Assembly (NCBI RefSeq): GCF_026015625.1 | Contig: NZ_JAPDVG010000001.1 | Span: 1,798,001 to 1,862,000 of the forward strand | Source: Segatella copri | Lineage (GTDB): Bacteria; Bacteroidota; Bacteroidia; Bacteroidales; Bacteroidaceae | Length of the DNA stretch: 64,000 nucleotides | Direction: 5' to 3' | In this document: piece after piece, positions 63,129 through 64,000 of the stretch | Position numbering within the stretch: the first letter of the stretch is position 1 | How the letters are laid out: each line of letters starts with the position of its first letter | Program-made: the position numbers and the translations under genes | The notes under the pieces: model-generated | Told to the model about the DNA's origin: nothing | What the model saw: the letters and a program-made list of their open reading frames with translations, nothing else | The model's database searches: none

Positions 63129-64000
63129 ATGATGACAGCTAATGAAGTGCGCGAATCCTTCAAGAAATTCTTCGAAGGTAAAGGCCACAAGATTGTTCCA
63201 TCAGCACCTATGGTTATCAAGGATGACCCAACGCTGATGTTTACAAACGCTGGTATGAACCAGTGGAAAGACATCATCCTCGGTACGAAAGACCCAGGCA
63301 AGGATGTTCGTCGTGTTGATACTCAGAAATGTCTCCGTGTAAGCGGTAAGCACAACGACCTCGAAGAGGTGGGTCACGATACTTACCACCACACCATGTT
63401 CGAGATGCTCGGTAACTGGAGCTTCGGCGACTACTTTAAGGAGGGTGCCATTGATTTGGCATGGGAGTATCTTACTGAAGTTTTGAAACTCAACCCTGCC
63501 GATCTCTACGTTACCGTATTCGAGGGTAGCAAGGAGGAAGGTCTGGAACGCGACAACGAGGCTGCAGGTTACTGGGCTAAGCACGTGCCAGCCGACCACA
63601 TCATCAACGGTAACAAGCACGACAACTTCTGGGAGATGGGCGAAACAGGTCCTTGCGGTCCTTGCTCAGAGATTCACGTGGATTCTCGTACTCCAGAGGA
63701 GAAGGCTCAGGTGCCAGGCCGTGAGTTGGTAAACAAGGATAACCCTCAGGTCATCGAAATCTGGAACATCGTGTTCATGCAGTACAACCGCAAGGCTGAC
63801 GGTTCTCTCGAACCTCTCCCAATGCACGTTATCGATACAGGTATGGGCTTCGAGCGCTTGGTTCGCATGTTGCAGGACAAGCACTCTAACTATGATACTG
63901 ATATCTTCCAGCCAATCATCAAGGAAATCGAGGCTATCTCTGGCAAGAAGTATGGCTTCACTACTCCTACAGGTAAGAATGGCGAGGGCAAGGATGAGCA
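63129..64000 (+). CDS. alaS: Alanyl-tRNA synthetase, N-terminal part (cut by window edge)
   Basis: The frame is open from the ATG at 63129 (a second ATG follows at 63132) to the right edge, about 290 residues. The class II core is clear: [86 protein letters not shown] and [12 protein letters not shown]. It charges tRNA-Ala. The full protein in this group has about 870 residues; the rest lies outside the window. The leader (63020-63128) contains a small GCCCTAAAGGGC hairpin. Confidence 0.97.
   Translation, partial: MMTANEVRESFKKFFEGKGHKIVPSAPMVIKDDPTLMFTNAGMNQWKDIILGTKDPGKDVRRVDTQKCLRVSGKHNDLEEVGHDTYHHTMFEMLGNWSFGDYFKEGAIDLAWEYLTEVLKLNPADLYVTVFEGSKEEGLERDNEAAGYWAKHVPADHIINGNKHDNFWEMGETGPCGPCSEIHVDSRTPEEKAQVPGRELVNKDNPQVIEIWNIVFMQYNRKADGSLEPLPMHVIDTGMGFERLVRMLQDKHSNYDTDIFQPIIKEIEAISGKKYGFTTPTGKNGEGKDE

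Overview
The window looks like chromosome from a gut or oral Bacteroidota of the Prevotellaceae, most likely Segatella/Prevotella (copri-like). The evidence is seen directly: many promoters carry the Bacteroidota -7 box TAnnTTTGC (for example 37838, 48121, 55131, 63011); the tmRNA encodes the tag GENNYALAA; and there is a SusC/SusD pair, a hybrid two-component sensor with a periplasmic propeller, and lineage families such as DUF5683, DUF349 and the BT4734/VirE family. No rRNA operon or CRISPR array is present.

Layout. 1-7.2 kb: a hybrid two-component sensor (cut by the left edge), a DPP-IV-like S9 peptidase, a collapsed M64 peptidase remnant, and an Rpn-family nuclease/transposase. 7.3-23.8 kb: a polysaccharide utilisation locus with SusD and SusC on the minus strand, a GH127/GH146-type (DUF1680) enzyme on the minus strand, then a divergent plus-strand operon of GH97, GH43 and GH127, followed by a thioredoxin-fold lipid/envelope protein. 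The enzyme set points to L-arabinose-rich plant glycans. SusC is split by a run of nine G near its start codon, so it is either switched off by slipped-strand phase variation or miscalled.

24.1-33.8 kb: an AT-richer accessory island with a small HTH regulator, a type I restriction-modification system (hsdR, hsdM), a DUF1016 PD-(D/E)XK nuclease, and a recombining specificity locus. Two converging hsdS genes, one tyrosine recombinase and a spare hsdS half-gene are punctuated by four copies of a 15-bp site in alternating orientation, so TRD2 halves can be swapped by inversion. 33.8-36.3 kb: a lone BT4734/VirE-VapE primase-helicase-like gene, bounded by 17-bp inverted repeats and several copies of the word ATGGCAAT, which I regard as the best candidate for a little-described mobile or replicative unit.

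36.3-64 kb: mostly core genome. PepSY membrane protein, tmRNA (ssrA), an AraC regulator, rsgA, frr, rsmA, a flippase-like membrane protein, pepD, a corA magnesium transporter with a long structured leader, a DUF349 protein, two identical tRNA-Gln genes, rsfS-ftsH-cdsA, a GH5 enzyme, lpxB (with an unusual coiled-coil tail) overlapping surE, parA-parB-DUF5683-lytic transglycosylase, a RelA/SpoT enzyme, a pectinesterase, a MerR-type regulator and the start of alaS (cut by the right edge).
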